NCBI GenBank assembly: GCA_964385755.1 | Contig: CAYLPZ010000016.1 | Span: forward strand, 1-53,969 | DNA length: 53,969 nucleotides | Direction of reading: 5' to 3' | Origin: CAG-698 sp964385755 | GTDB taxonomy: Bacteria > Bacillota_I > Bacilli_A > ML615J-28 > CAG-698 | In this document: positions 9,022-17,291 of the stretch, in pieces | Numbering within the stretch: position 1 is the first letter of the stretch | How the letters are laid out: each line of letters starts with the position of its first letter | Position numbers and translations under genes: made by a program | Notes under the pieces: generated by a model | The model's database searches: none | What the model was told of the DNA's origin: nothing | The model's input: the letters and a program-made list of their open reading frames with translations, nothing else

Positions 9022-9073
9022 GCCTAACTGCTACGATATCTATCTTTTTTAAAAGTATGTGGGACTATAAGTC
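9022..9073 (-). repeat. 52-bp cassette-junction block, copy 1
   Basis: Starts GCCTAAC and ends CTATAAGTC; core CTGCTACGATATCTATCT. This copy lies 64 bp beyond the ATPase stop, with a terminator between. Outer flank TAGTC..CACAT pairs with ATGTG..GACTA. Confidence 0.85.
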
Positions 9074-9089
9074 GCTTTTTATTAATATA

Positions 9090-9124
9090 AGAAAAAGAAC
9101 CATATGAATTTAACATATGGTCCT
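9090..9124 (-). terminator. Terminator of the first DUF4143 ATPase gene
   Basis: GGACCATATG and CATATGGTTC form a 10-bp stem followed by TTTTTC on the minus strand, 13 bp after the stop codon. Confidence 0.85.
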
Positions 9125-9137
9125 TATTATTAAATTA

Positions 9138-10367
9138 TTATGATAAAAACAAATCAACCTTATTTTCCAAGAAATCGATTATATTTAAATGAGTAATTCC
9201 ATTTCTGGACATGTCAATTTTATCTAAGCTTAAGACATATTTTGGTGATGCATCTTTAATAGGAGAAAAGGCATTAAATTCTCTATCAATTGTTTCATTG
9301 GTTTCTAAAATATAAGCCACTTGTATAAAACATTTCTTTCCATTTTTCATAGCTACAAAATCAACTTCGCCTTTGTATGTTTTACCTATAAACACTTCAT
9401 AGCCTCGACTTAATAATTCTAAACATATAACATTTTCTAAGAATCTTCCCCTATCATAATCATTTGAATTAGCATTTATTATTCTAAATCCATTATCCAT
9501 TGCATAATACTTCGGATTAGATTTTAATGCCTCTTTTCCGGCAATATTGTACCTACTTACTTTCACTATTAAAAATGCTTTTTCCATTTTCTCAATATAA
9601 TTATAAATGGAACTTAATGCACAATATTCTTGTCCATGATTATTTGACTTTAAATAATTGTATATAGTTTCTGCATTAAAATCATTCCCACCATTAACTA
9701 AAATATAATTACATACTTTATTAAATTTCTCTTTTTCAATTTCACTATCTCTTGCGAAAATATCTTTTTCACATATATTATTATATAATTCTACTAAATA
9801 TGCTTTTATGTCTTGTTCCATACTCAAATTAAATCTAAAAGGATATCCACCTAGTTTTAAATAATCATAAAAAGGCTCTTTAACAATATCAAAATTGTTT
9901 ATCTCTCTAAATTTAATACTTTCATCATATGAAAAAGGATATATTGTAAATTCAATTATTCTTCCTGTTAGTAATGAAGAAATCTCGGATGATAACATTT
10001 TAGAATTAGATCCAGTTATGAAGATCGAACAATTTATTGATACTCTAAAAGAGTTAATTGCCTTTTCAAAATTCTTAACATGATGTATTTCATCAAAAAA
10101 TAAATAATACTTCCTATTGCCATCGCTAATTTTTTCTTTAATAAATGTGTTTAATTTTTTATAGTCATCAAGATCTTCATAAGATAAATCCTCAAAGTTA
10201 ATACTAATTATATGATCATTACTTACTCCTTTTTCTAAAAGTTCTTTGATAATTAATTCTAATATTTTAGATTTCCCTGATCTTCTTGAACCCATTAAAA
10301 CTTTTATTATATCTAAATCATAAAATGGTCGTATTTTACTTAAATACTTTTCTCTATTTACAAGCAT
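9138..10367 (-). CDS. AAA-type ATPase with DUF4143 domain (first of two)
   Basis: 409 residues. Walker A GSRRSGKS (26-33), Walker B YLFFDEIHH (about 88-96), a sensor-like FITGSNSKML, then a DUF4143 helical region and a C-terminal nuclease-like motif (GEVDFVAMKNGKKCFIQVAY). These proteins are common in accessory regions of gut bacteria and their cellular role is not established; defence or toxin-antitoxin roles have been suggested. GAGGTG lies 7 bp before the ATG. It is a single-gene unit with its own promoter, operator-like repeat and terminator, followed by the 52-bp block. Only distantly related to the copy at 51848. Confidence 0.88.
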   Translation of the reverse strand: MLVNREKYLSKIRPFYDLDIIKVLMGSRRSGKSKILELIIKELLEKGVSNDHIISINFEDLSYEDLDDYKKLNTFIKEKISDGNRKYYLFFDEIHHVKNFEKAINSFRVSINCSIFITGSNSKMLSSEISSLLTGRIIEFTIYPFSYDESIKFREINNFDIVKEPFYDYLKLGGYPFRFNLSMEQDIKAYLVELYNNICEKDIFARDSEIEKEKFNKVCNYILVNGGNDFNAETIYNYLKSNNHGQEYCALSSIYNYIEKMEKAFLIVKVSRYNIAGKEALKSNPKYYAMDNGFRIINANSNDYDRGRFLENVICLELLSRGYEVFIGKTYKGEVDFVAMKNGKKCFIQVAYILETNETIDREFNAFSPIKDASPKYVLSLDKIDMSRNGITHLNIIDFLENKVDLFLS

Positions 10368-10384
10368 ATTTTCACCTCATTAGA

Positions 10385-10433
10385 ATTATAACATAAACTT
10401 GGAAAAATTGCAAATATTTTGATTTTTTCCAAG
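10385..10433 (-). promoter_or_regulatory. Promoter and inverted repeat of the first DUF4143 ATPase gene
   Basis: TTGCAA (10408-10413), 17-bp spacer, TATAAT (10385-10390). Arms CTTGGAAAAA (10398-10407) and TTTTTTCCAAG (10423-10433) flank the -35 box, a plausible autoregulatory operator. Confidence 0.6.
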
Positions 10434-10520
10434 ATGTTGAATTTTTACATATTTTTATTTATCTTTTAAAATAGTGATTAATTACACTATTGTAGTAAAA
10501 ATATAGTATTTATCATTATC

Positions 10521-10745
10521 TCTTATAGGCTCAAATTCCATCAACCGAATAAATTTCTAACCACCTAAAATTACCCTATATTCAAATCCCATCAATAGAA
10601 CAAAACTCTAATCTTTACAAAAAAAGAAAAAAATACACCTAATTAGATGCATAATTCCTTGATTTTGATGTTAAAATCGTTATATTTTTACTATAAACAT
10701 TATGAATCTATGATTCATATTAATGACTTATAGACACATACTAAT
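10521..10745. repeat. Intergenic repeat family A, copy 1
   Basis: Starts with tRNA T-arm-like sequences (CTCAAATTCCATCA, TTCAAATCCCATCA), passes a conserved ATAATTCCTTGATTTTGATG, a perfect hairpin ATGAATC-TAT-GATTCAT (10702-10718) and GACTTATAG (10725-10733), then enters the 52-bp block. GACTTATAG pairs with the block end CTATAAGTC. Confidence 0.85.
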
Positions 10746-10797
10746 GTCTAACTGCTACGATATCTATCTTTTCTATAGGTGTGTGGGACTATAAGTC
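10746..10797 (-). repeat. 52-bp cassette-junction block, copy 2
   Basis: Starts GTCTAAC and ends CTATAAGTC, 4 bp beyond the RhuM-PLD stop codon. No ordinary terminator lies between, so the block forms the 3' untranslated region. Confidence 0.88.
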
Positions 10798-10801
10798 ACT
10801 T

Positions 10802-11677
10802 CTAAATGTTACTTAATAATTTTGATATTAAATTACTATCTGATTCACTTATAGAAAATATCTTTTTACCTAAATCTTTAATTGAATGACCTAAATGATA
10901 AATTTTATTTTGATCTATTATAATATACCTATCATGTACATTAGTAGTATATCTTACATCTAATCCACCATATTGGCTATTAAATGTGGTTATATCTCTG
11001 CCTAATAACCTTGATTTTAAACTTGTATAAATAATAATTTGTACATTATTTTTCTTTACTACTAATCTATCTAGTATTGTTCTATCAATATAATTATCAA
11101 TTATAATAATTTCATTATCGGCAGCTTCAAATAAAGATTGTATTAAAGTATATGCATCATACAGTTGTCCATCAAAGAAAATTTGAGTGGTTTTAAACTC
11201 TTGAGGTTTATAATTGTTTTCAATATTACTAACTCTTTCATCAAGTGACTCAACTTTATTAATAAGTCTTATATAATTTTCATTAGTAACTAAAGTTCTT
11301 TCCTCATTAATAACATAACCTGTTAATAAATATTCTTTTAACACTTTGGTAGCCCATTTTCTAAATTTTATTCCTTCAACAGAATTAACTCTATAACCTA
11401 CTGATATTATCATATCTAAATTATAAATATTTATATTTCTTTTTACCCTTCTATTTCCTTCATATCGAACAATTTCCATTTTGGAAATAGTTGAACTTTC
11501 CTCTAATTCATTTTCAGATATTATATTTTTAATATGTTTATTAATTGCAGGAACATTCACATTAAATAGCAAAGCCATTTGTTCTTGAGTTAACCAAACA
11601 GTATCTTCTAATGGAGAAACTGTTACATCAACTTCAACAGAATCATTATTAAACTTTACAATTTCATATTTGTTCAT
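10802..11677 (-). CDS. RhuM-family protein with a PLD-like C-terminal domain
   Basis: 291 residues. The N-terminal half is a RhuM (virulence RhuM) region: VWLTQEQMALLFNVNVPAIN, an HTH-like motif, and later GYRVNSVEGIKFRKWATKVL. The C-terminal half has a phospholipase-D-like signature (VHDRYIIID, then GHSIKDLG). RhuM homologues occur on pathogenicity islands; biochemical function is unproven, though a nuclease or DNA-binding role is plausible. The GAGGGGG site lies within the end of the Xre gene and the ATG overlaps it by 14 bp, so the two are coupled. The pair looks like a toxin-antitoxin or defence cassette. Confidence 0.75.
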   Translation of the reverse strand: MNKYEIVKFNNDSVEVDVTVSPLEDTVWLTQEQMALLFNVNVPAINKHIKNIISENELEESSTISKMEIVRYEGNRRVKRNINIYNLDMIISVGYRVNSVEGIKFRKWATKVLKEYLLTGYVINEERTLVTNENYIRLINKVESLDERVSNIENNYKPQEFKTTQIFFDGQLYDAYTLIQSLFEAADNEIIIIDNYIDRTILDRLVVKKNNVQIIIYTSLKSRLLGRDITTFNSQYGGLDVRYTTNVHDRYIIIDQNKIYHLGHSIKDLGKKIFSISESDSNLISKLLSNI

Positions 11678-11981
11678 TAATTGCCCCCTCTATTAATTCT
11701 ACACCATTTAGAATAACATCAAGTTCTGTATCAAGTGCATTTGCATATTTAACCAAAAAGAAAATAGTTGGTGAATTACTCATATTTTCAAATCTTGTTA
11801 TTTGTTGGCGCATTACTCCCATTTTATCAGCAATCTCTTGTTGAGTGTATCCAAGTTTTTCTCTTAAAAATATAAATTGCATTACTATTTTTGCCCTTAA
11901 CCATCTTTCTTGTTGTTCAATTGCCATTTCTTTTAATTCTTTATTATTATAGATTTCTGCTATTTTACTTAATTTCTTCAT
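11664..11981 (-). CDS. Xre-family regulator paired with the RhuM-PLD gene
   Basis: About 105 residues. The C-terminal two thirds is an Xre HTH (LREKLGYTQQEIADKMGVMR, then FENMSNSPTIFFLVKYANAL), preceded by an antitoxin-like helical N-terminus. The start is the ATG at 11981, because GAGG sits 7 bp before it; an ATG two codons upstream is too close to that site. It uses TGA as stop, which confirms the standard code. Likely an autorepressor and possible antitoxin for the overlapping gene. Confidence 0.8.
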   Translation of the reverse strand: MKKLSKIAEIYNNKELKEMAIEQQERWLRAKIVMQFIFLREKLGYTQQEIADKMGVMRQQITRFENMSNSPTIFFLVKYANALDTELDVILNGVELIEGAINEQI

Positions 11982-11998
11982 AACCATACCTCAATAGT

Positions 11999-12027
11999 AT
12001 TTTACCATATCAATATAGTTTTTGCAA
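11999..12027 (-). promoter_or_regulatory. Promoter of the Xre/RhuM pair
   Basis: TTGCAA (12022-12027), 17-bp spacer, TAAAAT (11999-12004) on the minus strand. Confidence 0.6.
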
Positions 12028-12048
12028 CATTTTTGTTTCGCGTTTTCC

Positions 12049-12084
12049 AAAAAAACTAGTTAACCTTTTTCATTAGTTAACTAG
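12049..12084 (-). terminator. Terminator after the sigma-like gene
   Basis: CTAGTTAAC and GTTAACTAG form a perfect 9-bp stem followed by TTTTTTT on the minus strand. Confidence 0.88.
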
Positions 12085-12099
12085 CTTATAATTTAGTAT

Positions 12100-13737
12100 T
12101 TATTTTTCATATATCTTATTAATATCTGATGTAATTAAAATTAAGTTATATGGGAAGAATTCCTCATTTTCTTTATTATCTAATAATCCAGCATCATTGA
12201 ATGCTTTAATAACTAAACTTTGAATATCCCATAGTTGATTACTTAATAATGAATCTGAATAATCTTCTAAATATTTTGGTAAGTATCCTTTCATATTAAT
12301 ACTTAATTTATCAATTATAATTTGTAATTTTTCTTTTACGATATCAAGTTCACTAGACTGTGCTAATTTTCTTACCTTTTTGAAGTCATGATATGTAAAA
12401 AAAGGAAAATTAAATTTTATTTTGTTATTAACTATTTTCAAGAATCCTTTTTTAATGTAATCTTCGATTTGTTCTTTTTTATCAATCAAAACTCTGTCAA
12501 CAATACTTTCATAAGATCCATTACAGAATCCTAGTAATTCATTAAATAACTCATAATTTTCAGACCCATTTGCTGATTTATTAAATGCAGGTCTTCCTAT
12601 ATTTGATGCGTTTTGGAATGTATAAGCATTAACTCTATCTATTCCATCTTGATATGTATTAATACCCATATCCACCAAAAACTCATTGGCATCTCTTAAG
12701 TCGGTCATATAGAAATCCCATTTCCCTCCACCGGGTCTATCATGATATGCAAACATAGGCTTTATATCGTTTAATATTTCATAATTTAGGAATAGACAAA
12801 AACTCCACATTGCTTCTTCATTTGTTAAATTTGCATATGTGATTAATTGTCTATATTCATCAAGATGATTTTTTGCAAATATAATTAATTCATCAGAGTA
12901 TAATTTATAATTCTCTAATAATATATTTGCATTTGAGTTTAATACATCTTTTGTAATATAAGGAAAGTTAGTGATATATTTCTTTCCATCAATTTCTTTA
13001 AGTAACGTTACTTTTACTAATTGATCTACAATATCTTCAACATAAGGTTTTGCCATTCCTAGTTCTAAAGAATAATCTTCTATTGTACATGGATTATTAT
13101 ATGAATGATAAAGTAAATTTTTATTAATTAAAGTATTAACATAATTATAAGGATTATAAGTTCCTATTTTCATCATTCCAAACGAAGCCGAAAAATCTTT
13201 AGGAACGTACGCTTTCTTTCCATTTAGTTTTTCCATATCTAAATACTCCTTTAACTTTTGTCTAATAGTAAACAGTCTATTCTTAACTGTTCCAAGAGGT
13301 ATATTTAATTCTTCTGCTATGAACTTTAAAGTTTTATCTTCTACATAATAAGCGTAAAGTATTTCAGCGTAGTCTTTACTTAATAGTTTGATTGCTCGAT
13401 TCATTCTTCTTATCTTTCCATCTTCAAGAATTTCATCTAGAGCTGTTTTAGAATCATCTTCACTATCAATATCTTCTTTTAATTCAATATTATTCCTATT
13501 TCTAATAGTTTTTCTTAAATACATGTTATATTGATTCTTACATACGCCCCAAACATAATAATCTAAATTATAGATACGTGCACCTTTATCGATATTTTGT
13601 ATTATTTCTAATAAGATTGTTTGTGATAAATCTTCAGCATCCATTCTACTATTACATCTTTTTACGCAATAAAAAAATACTTTACTGGCATAATCAACTA
13701 CTTTTTCTTTTAACTCATTCTTGTTCATGTCATTCAT
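12100..13737 (-). CDS. ECF-like sigma factor with a ~370-residue C-terminal extension
   Basis: 545 residues. Region 2 is near 30-80 (RMDAEDLSQTILLEIIQNID, YVWGVCKNQYN) and region 4 near 115-165 (LLSKDYAEILYAYYVEDKTL, then IPLGTVKNRLFTIRQKLKEY). A normal ECF sigma would end here, but about 370 more residues follow, with a winged-helix-like stretch (CTIEDYSLELGMAKPYVEDI) and no recognised domain. The extension may sense a ligand or protein and act as a built-in anti-sigma. AAGAGG precedes the ATG by 7 bp. It stands alone with its own terminator; target promoters are not obvious in the window. Confidence 0.75.
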   Translation of the reverse strand: MNDMNKNELKEKVVDYASKVFFYCVKRCNSRMDAEDLSQTILLEIIQNIDKGARIYNLDYYVWGVCKNQYNMYLRKTIRNRNNIELKEDIDSEDDSKTALDEILEDGKIRRMNRAIKLLSKDYAEILYAYYVEDKTLKFIAEELNIPLGTVKNRLFTIRQKLKEYLDMEKLNGKKAYVPKDFSASFGMMKIGTYNPYNYVNTLINKNLLYHSYNNPCTIEDYSLELGMAKPYVEDIVDQLVKVTLLKEIDGKKYITNFPYITKDVLNSNANILLENYKLYSDELIIFAKNHLDEYRQLITYANLTNEEAMWSFCLFLNYEILNDIKPMFAYHDRPGGGKWDFYMTDLRDANEFLVDMGINTYQDGIDRVNAYTFQNASNIGRPAFNKSANGSENYELFNELLGFCNGSYESIVDRVLIDKKEQIEDYIKKGFLKIVNNKIKFNFPFFTYHDFKKVRKLAQSSELDIVKEKLQIIIDKLSINMKGYLPKYLEDYSDSLLSNQLWDIQSLVIKAFNDAGLLDNKENEEFFPYNLILITSDINKIYEK

Positions 13738-13830
13738 ATTTTTACCTCTTCACCTATATAGTTGCAAAAGTTATAAAAAGGTTCCCATAATTTTATAATG
13801 ATATTATACTCTTTATTAAATATTTTTCCA

Positions 13831-14041
13831 ACATTATCTCTTATTGGTTCAAATCCCATCAACCGACTAAATTTTCAACGCCCTTAAAATACCCTATATT
13901 CAAATCCCTTTAGTTGCAAAAATCTAGAAACTCTACTAGGAAATAAAAAGTGCACCTAATTAGATGCATAATTCCTTGATTTTGATGTTAAAGTCGTTAT
14001 ATTTGAACTACAAGTCAAATGACTTATAGACACATTCTAAT
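13831..14041. repeat. Intergenic repeat family A, copy 2
   Basis: Same order as copy 1: GGTTCAAATCCCATCAACCG, TTCAAATCCCTTTAG, the TTCCTTGATTTTGATG core and GACTTATAG. The ATGAATC hairpin is shortened here. Confidence 0.85.
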
Positions 14042-14093
14042 ACCTTACTACTACGATATCTATCTTTTTGATAGGTGTATGGGACTATAGGTC
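14042..14093 (-). repeat. 52-bp cassette-junction block, copy 3
   Basis: Starts ACCTTAC (diverged core) and ends CTATAGGTC, 6 bp beyond the Fic stop. From 14051 onward it is identical to 17243 onward. Confidence 0.88.
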
Positions 14094-14099
14094 TCTTGT

Positions 14100-14803
14100 T
14101 TAATCATCTTTTTTTGATGAATGATAATTATATTCATATTTATCTAAATTATAACCCTTTATTGTTTGATATTTAATATTTAAATTATCATCAATAATTT
14201 TAAAACTAATCGAGTCTTTTAATATTTTTTCTAAGTAATTATACTCACTGTATTCACCAATTGATGCTAATACAAGTGCATTTCTAAAATATTTTGCATG
14301 TTTGTCAATGAACTCTCTATTCACCTTAAATCCTATTGTTTTTAAGAAATAATACAAAAATAAAGTTACAACTCTTGTGTTTCCTTCTCTAAAAGAATGA
14401 ACTTGCCATATTGAGGAAATTATTTTAACAACTTTATTTATTATTTCATTTTTTGACATATCTTCCCATTTAGTTGAATCAAGATCTTTTTGTATTTTTG
14501 TTAGGTCAAGGTCAATTTTTTTATAGTCCGAATAAGTAAATGACAAGCCATTTAATATTGGTTCGGTTTTTAAATATTTATTACTCTTTTCTCTCCTGCC
14601 CACTCATATACATTTTCAAATAAAATTTTATGTATTAAAAATATATCACTAACTTTAACTATTTCGATATCTGATTTCAATAACTTAATTATACCTAAAT
14701 TAACCATTGTAGTTTCATAATCATCAAGTTTATTTTGTTCTTTAATATTTGCAAGATTCTTTAATACATTTGTATCATCATATACATATGGATCTTTATT
14801 CAT
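14100..14803 (-). pseudogene. Fic/DOC-family AMPylase, frameshifted, copy 1
   Basis: The N-terminal frame (14570-14803) runs to EWAGEKRVINI and a stop; the C-terminal frame (14100-14603) carries the Fic loop HSFREGNTR and its helical bundle. Family members continue INI-YK-TEPILNG, so one base is missing near ATTTAAAAACC at about 14566-14576. Fic enzymes transfer AMP or related groups to target proteins and often act as toxins. The ATG overlaps the end of the RelB-like antitoxin gene by 8 bp, forming a two-gene module. The motif lacks the last Arg of HPFxxGNGRxxR, which is normal for this subgroup. As read, no full-length protein is made. Confidence 0.8.
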
Positions 14804-15137
14804 TCACAAAACTCCTTTTTATCGCGAATACAGCTGTTTCATAATCAATTTGTCCACTTGAGTATAAATTTAAAATATTTTTATTTTTCTCACTTACTTT
14901 CCCATTGCCAGCAGTTGATTCTATAATCATAGCAAGATTAGTATATTCTTCATCATTATTTTTAGGCAGTTCTATTTCAAAAGGAAAACCTCCTCTTAAT
15001 ATAACTTGATTTAAAAACATTGATACTGCATACGAAGTATTAACACCTAATCTTTTGAAAATATTTTCCGACTGAAGTTTTACATCAGGTTCTATTCTAA
15101 TGTGAATTAATTCAGTTTTATTTATTGCTTTATCCAT
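14796..15137 (-). CDS. RelB/DinJ-like antitoxin of the Fic module, copy 1
   Basis: 113 residues. The N-terminal ~60 residues (HIRIEPDVKLQSENIFKRLG, then AVSMFLNQVILRGGFPFEIE) are the ribbon-helix-helix of RelB/DinJ antitoxins; the rest is a variable toxin-binding tail. The start is the ATG at 15137, 8 bp after GAGG, not the upstream GTG. It is the first gene of the pair and probably represses its own promoter. Since the Fic gene is frameshifted, the antitoxin may now be an orphan. Confidence 0.8.
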   Translation of the reverse strand: MDKAINKTELIHIRIEPDVKLQSENIFKRLGVNTSYAVSMFLNQVILRGGFPFEIELPKNNDEEYTNLAMIIESTAGNGKVSEKNKNILNLYSSGQIDYETAVFAIKRSFVNE

Positions 15138-15157
15138 ATTAAACACCTCACACTATT

Positions 15158-15187
15158 ATTGTATCACATTTGATATACATTATGCAA
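15158..15187 (-). promoter_or_regulatory. Promoter/operator of the RelB-Fic module, copy 1
   Basis: TTGCAT (15182-15187), 18-bp spacer, TACAAT (15158-15163). The imperfect palindrome GTATCACATTTGATATAC at 15161-15178 fills the spacer, a likely RHH operator. The same site is at 18350-18379. Confidence 0.6.
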
Positions 15188-15225
15188 GGTTTTTACTATC
15201 TCTTTAAAAATATTTTTACTGAAAA

Positions 15226-15266
15226 AGTCAGCAAGCATACTACATTTAATATTCTACTTGCTGACT
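15226..15266 (-). terminator. Terminator inside the duplicated module
   Basis: AGTCAGCAAG and CTTGCTGACT form a 10-bp stem followed by TTTTTC on the minus strand, downstream of the gene fragment at 15275. Also present at 18418-18458. Confidence 0.8.
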
Positions 15267-15274
15267 AATTTACT

Positions 15275-15428
15275 TATCTATGAATTTGTTTATTAAGCAT
15301 TTCTAATGTCTCAATTTCTTGATTACTAAATCCAATTAGCTTACCTCTATGAACAACTTCTCTAACCGTTTCTTTAATAACTTTTATTAAAACATCATAG
15401 TCTTTATCCTCTGAAATACTATTATATA
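15275..15428 (-). pseudogene. C-terminal gene fragment, copy 1
   Basis: Encodes SEDKDYDVLIKVIKETVREV and KLIGFSNQEIETLEMLNKQI, then a stop. No start codon. The family is not recognised; the reading is a helical C-terminus. The longer copy at 18470 shows more of it. Confidence 0.55.
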
Positions 15429-15444
15429 CCTTTATCTTTAACCC

Positions 15445-15900
15445 CTAACATAACTTAATCATATCCTCCATTATTTGCTTTTTAAAATATTCATCAATAT
15501 AAGATGTATCAAATATAATATCTACTTTTTTGTTTAAAGCTTCTTCTAAATCATCTTCAAGTAAACCTTGATCTATAAATGTTATAATATTACCCTTATC
15601 ACAATATATATCAATATCACTAGATTCTTTTGCTTCACCTCTAGCGTATGAACCAAAAAGATAAATTTCAGTTATTCCGTATTTATTTAGAATTGGTTTA
15701 ATTATGTTCTTTATTTCTTTAATTGTATAAATGGAATTATTTATATCGTTATTAATTAAAGATACTATATAACCATTTCTATTTTCAATATTGTCTAAAT
15801 GATTAATAATATTAACGTCTGATTTTTTTACTCTAAATTGATACATTTTGTAATTATTCTTATTAAAGTTTGAAATGTATTCAGTTTGATTAAATGGCAT
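15445..15900 (-). CDS. RHH-like domain fused to a minimal nucleotidyltransferase
   Basis: 151 residues. The N-terminal ~50 residues (YKMYQFRVKKSDVNIINHLD, NRNGYIVSLI) resemble an Arc-type ribbon-helix-helix. The C-terminal half is a minimal nucleotidyltransferase: GSYARGEAKESSDIDIY carries the GSx10DxD active site. Such MNT proteins act as antitoxins that AMPylate HEPN toxins, but no HEPN gene is adjacent, so the partner is missing or this works alone. The start at 15900 is chosen because AAGGAG lies 7 bp before it. The gene ends at the duplication breakpoint, and its last codons are intact. Confidence 0.75.
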   Translation of the reverse strand: MPFNQTEYISNFNKNNYKMYQFRVKKSDVNIINHLDNIENRNGYIVSLINNDINNSIYTIKEIKNIIKPILNKYGITEIYLFGSYARGEAKESSDIDIYCDKGNIITFIDQGLLEDDLEEALNKKVDIIFDTSYIDEYFKKQIMEDMIKLC

Positions 15901-16001
15901 AATATCACTCCTTCTATACATATGATATCATATGGTTTTAAATTTGCCAAGTGGTTAGTATATTAGTATTATTTGTACAAATTATATGTTTTATAATAAA
16001 A

Positions 16002-16021
16002 GACCAGAATATAATCTGGTC
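16002..16021 (-). terminator. Terminator after the membrane protein gene
   Basis: GACCAG and CTGGTC form a hairpin followed by TTTTATTA on the minus strand, 57 bp after the stop at 16078. Confidence 0.7.
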
Positions 16022-16077
16022 ATGCTTACTATATTATTATATCTCTTTTGTATATTTGTTTATCAATAAATAGGAAT

Positions 16078-16668
16078 TTAGCGGTTGGAATTAACTATTT
16101 GTTTCATTCTATTTTCTATTGATTTCGCTGATAATGATGATATTTTAAATTCTTCTTTATAATCGCCAATTGTAATAGAAATTAAGCATTTTTTATTTTG
16201 ATATTCAAAATTAATATCGTCTATTTTGTCTGCTATGTATGTTTTAATTTTAAATTTAAATATTCTGATTTTACCTCTTTTATATATACATATTCCTCGA
16301 TGCATAAATGAATAAATTAAGAATAAATATATTAAAATCAAAAATATCAATAGAACAGTTTTTATTATTATGTTTTCAATAATCGATATAAAAACAACTG
16401 CTATTATTAACCCAATTGTCGAAACAGTTAGAAATATAGTTGTTGGAACTATATTCAAGCAATAGTAAAATTTTCTAGGATTAATATCAATAAAATAAAT
16501 AATTATACCAGTTAAAATAGAACATCCTAAAATTCCAAAGACCCAGTATAAAGGTTCAGTATAAATTTGGTACCATGGATTGCTAATTGGAGATAACAAT
16601 GGTCCAAAAAATAAAACCAATATTGATCCTAATGCACATTCAAGTATGTTTTTTAATGTCTTATTCAT
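16078..16668 (-). CDS. Integral membrane protein of unknown function
   Basis: 196 residues with four clear hydrophobic helices (about 10-28, 42-60, 72-95, 103-122), then a ~70-residue basic cytosolic domain of short beta strands. The topology and terminal domain resemble small PH-like or DUF membrane proteins of Firmicutes, but no family is assigned. GAGGAG lies 9 bp before the ATG. It starts just after the truncated ATPase gene and may once have shared its transcript. Confidence 0.65.
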   Translation of the reverse strand: MNKTLKNILECALGSILVLFFGPLLSPISNPWYQIYTEPLYWVFGILGCSILTGIIIYFIDINPRKFYYCLNIVPTTIFLTVSTIGLIIAVVFISIIENIIIKTVLLIFLILIYLFLIYSFMHRGICIYKRGKIRIFKFKIKTYIADKIDDINFEYQNKKCLISITIGDYKEEFKISSLSAKSIENRMKQIVNSNR

Positions 16669-16702
16669 CTTATCATCTCCTCTATAAATTCTAAGTTTAA
16701 TT

Positions 16703-16867
16703 TTATTCTAATAACATTAGCATTTTCTTCTTTTCTAAAATGTCAATAAAGGCATCCATTAGTTTAGATTTTCCAGATCTTCTGACACCAGTAATAACCT
16801 TAATATCAGGAGTATTTTTTACATCAATTAGTTTATTTAAATAGTGATTCCTAGTAATTAGTTTCAT
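16703..16867 (-). pseudogene. N-terminal remnant of an AAA/DUF4143-type ATPase
   Basis: 54 codons from a good start (GAGGTG before ATG) with an intact Walker A, GVRRSGKSK (27-35), then a frame change at KKK and loss of the rest. It is similar in style to the 9138 gene (GSRRSGKSK). Its promoter region survives. Confidence 0.8.
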
Positions 16868-16893
16868 TTTATCACCTCGCATATAAATTATAT

Positions 16894-16936
16894 TATATTT
16901 CGCATTTTTTATTAATTTCTAAAATTGCGAAATATA
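16894..16936. promoter_or_regulatory. Inverted repeat upstream of the truncated ATPase gene
   Basis: Perfect 11-bp arms TATATTTCGCA (16894-16904) and TGCGAAATATA (16926-16936) flank the promoter region, parallel to the operator-like repeats before both intact DUF4143 ATPase genes. Confidence 0.6.
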
Positions 16937-17036
16937 ATCGTAGATATTATATGTATATCAAATAACAATTATGTGTCTCGATTAATAAAAATATTAAAAA
17001 TAGAAAAAGAAAAGACTCAAAAAATCTCTTCTCATT

Positions 17037-17233
17037 TATTTGTTTTTATAAAGTTTTTATGTTCGACTCTACTATAGGTCAAGACTAATTATTACTTTAA
17101 TACTATTTCTATTAATCCTCCTTCTACACCCATTAACTATTATAAATGTAGAAATTTACATTTATGTATAAAATGCCCTATTTTTATAGTATTATTTTCT
17201 ATTTTGGGCACGTAAGTTACGTAGTTAACACAT
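17037..17233. repeat. Intergenic repeat family C, copy 2
   Basis: Homologous to 8820-9021 and again running straight into a 52-bp block. Confidence 0.85.
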
Positions 17234-17285
17234 GTCTAACTGCTACGATATCTATCTTTTTGATAGGTGTATGGGACTATAGGTC
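17234..17285 (-). repeat. 52-bp cassette-junction block, copy 4
   Basis: Starts GTCTAAC and ends CTATAGGTC, 6 bp past the second Fic stop. Its first 9 bp differ from copy 3 while the rest is identical, so the duplication boundary is inside the block. Confidence 0.88.
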
Positions 17286-17291
17286 TCTTGT

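Larger units (their letters stand above)
14051..15428 (-). repeat. Duplicated RelB-Fic module, copy 1 (1378 bp, identical to 17243-18620)
   Basis: Read line by line, the two segments show no difference over 1378 bp at a constant offset of 3192. The left breakpoint is inside the 52-bp block; the right one is inside a gene fragment, which copy 1 cuts short. Confidence 0.9.

Noticed and set aside
14560..14580. Programmed -1 frameshifting in the Fic gene
   Set aside because: TTTAAAA at the junction is in the wrong phase for the zero frame; a simple one-base deletion explains it better.
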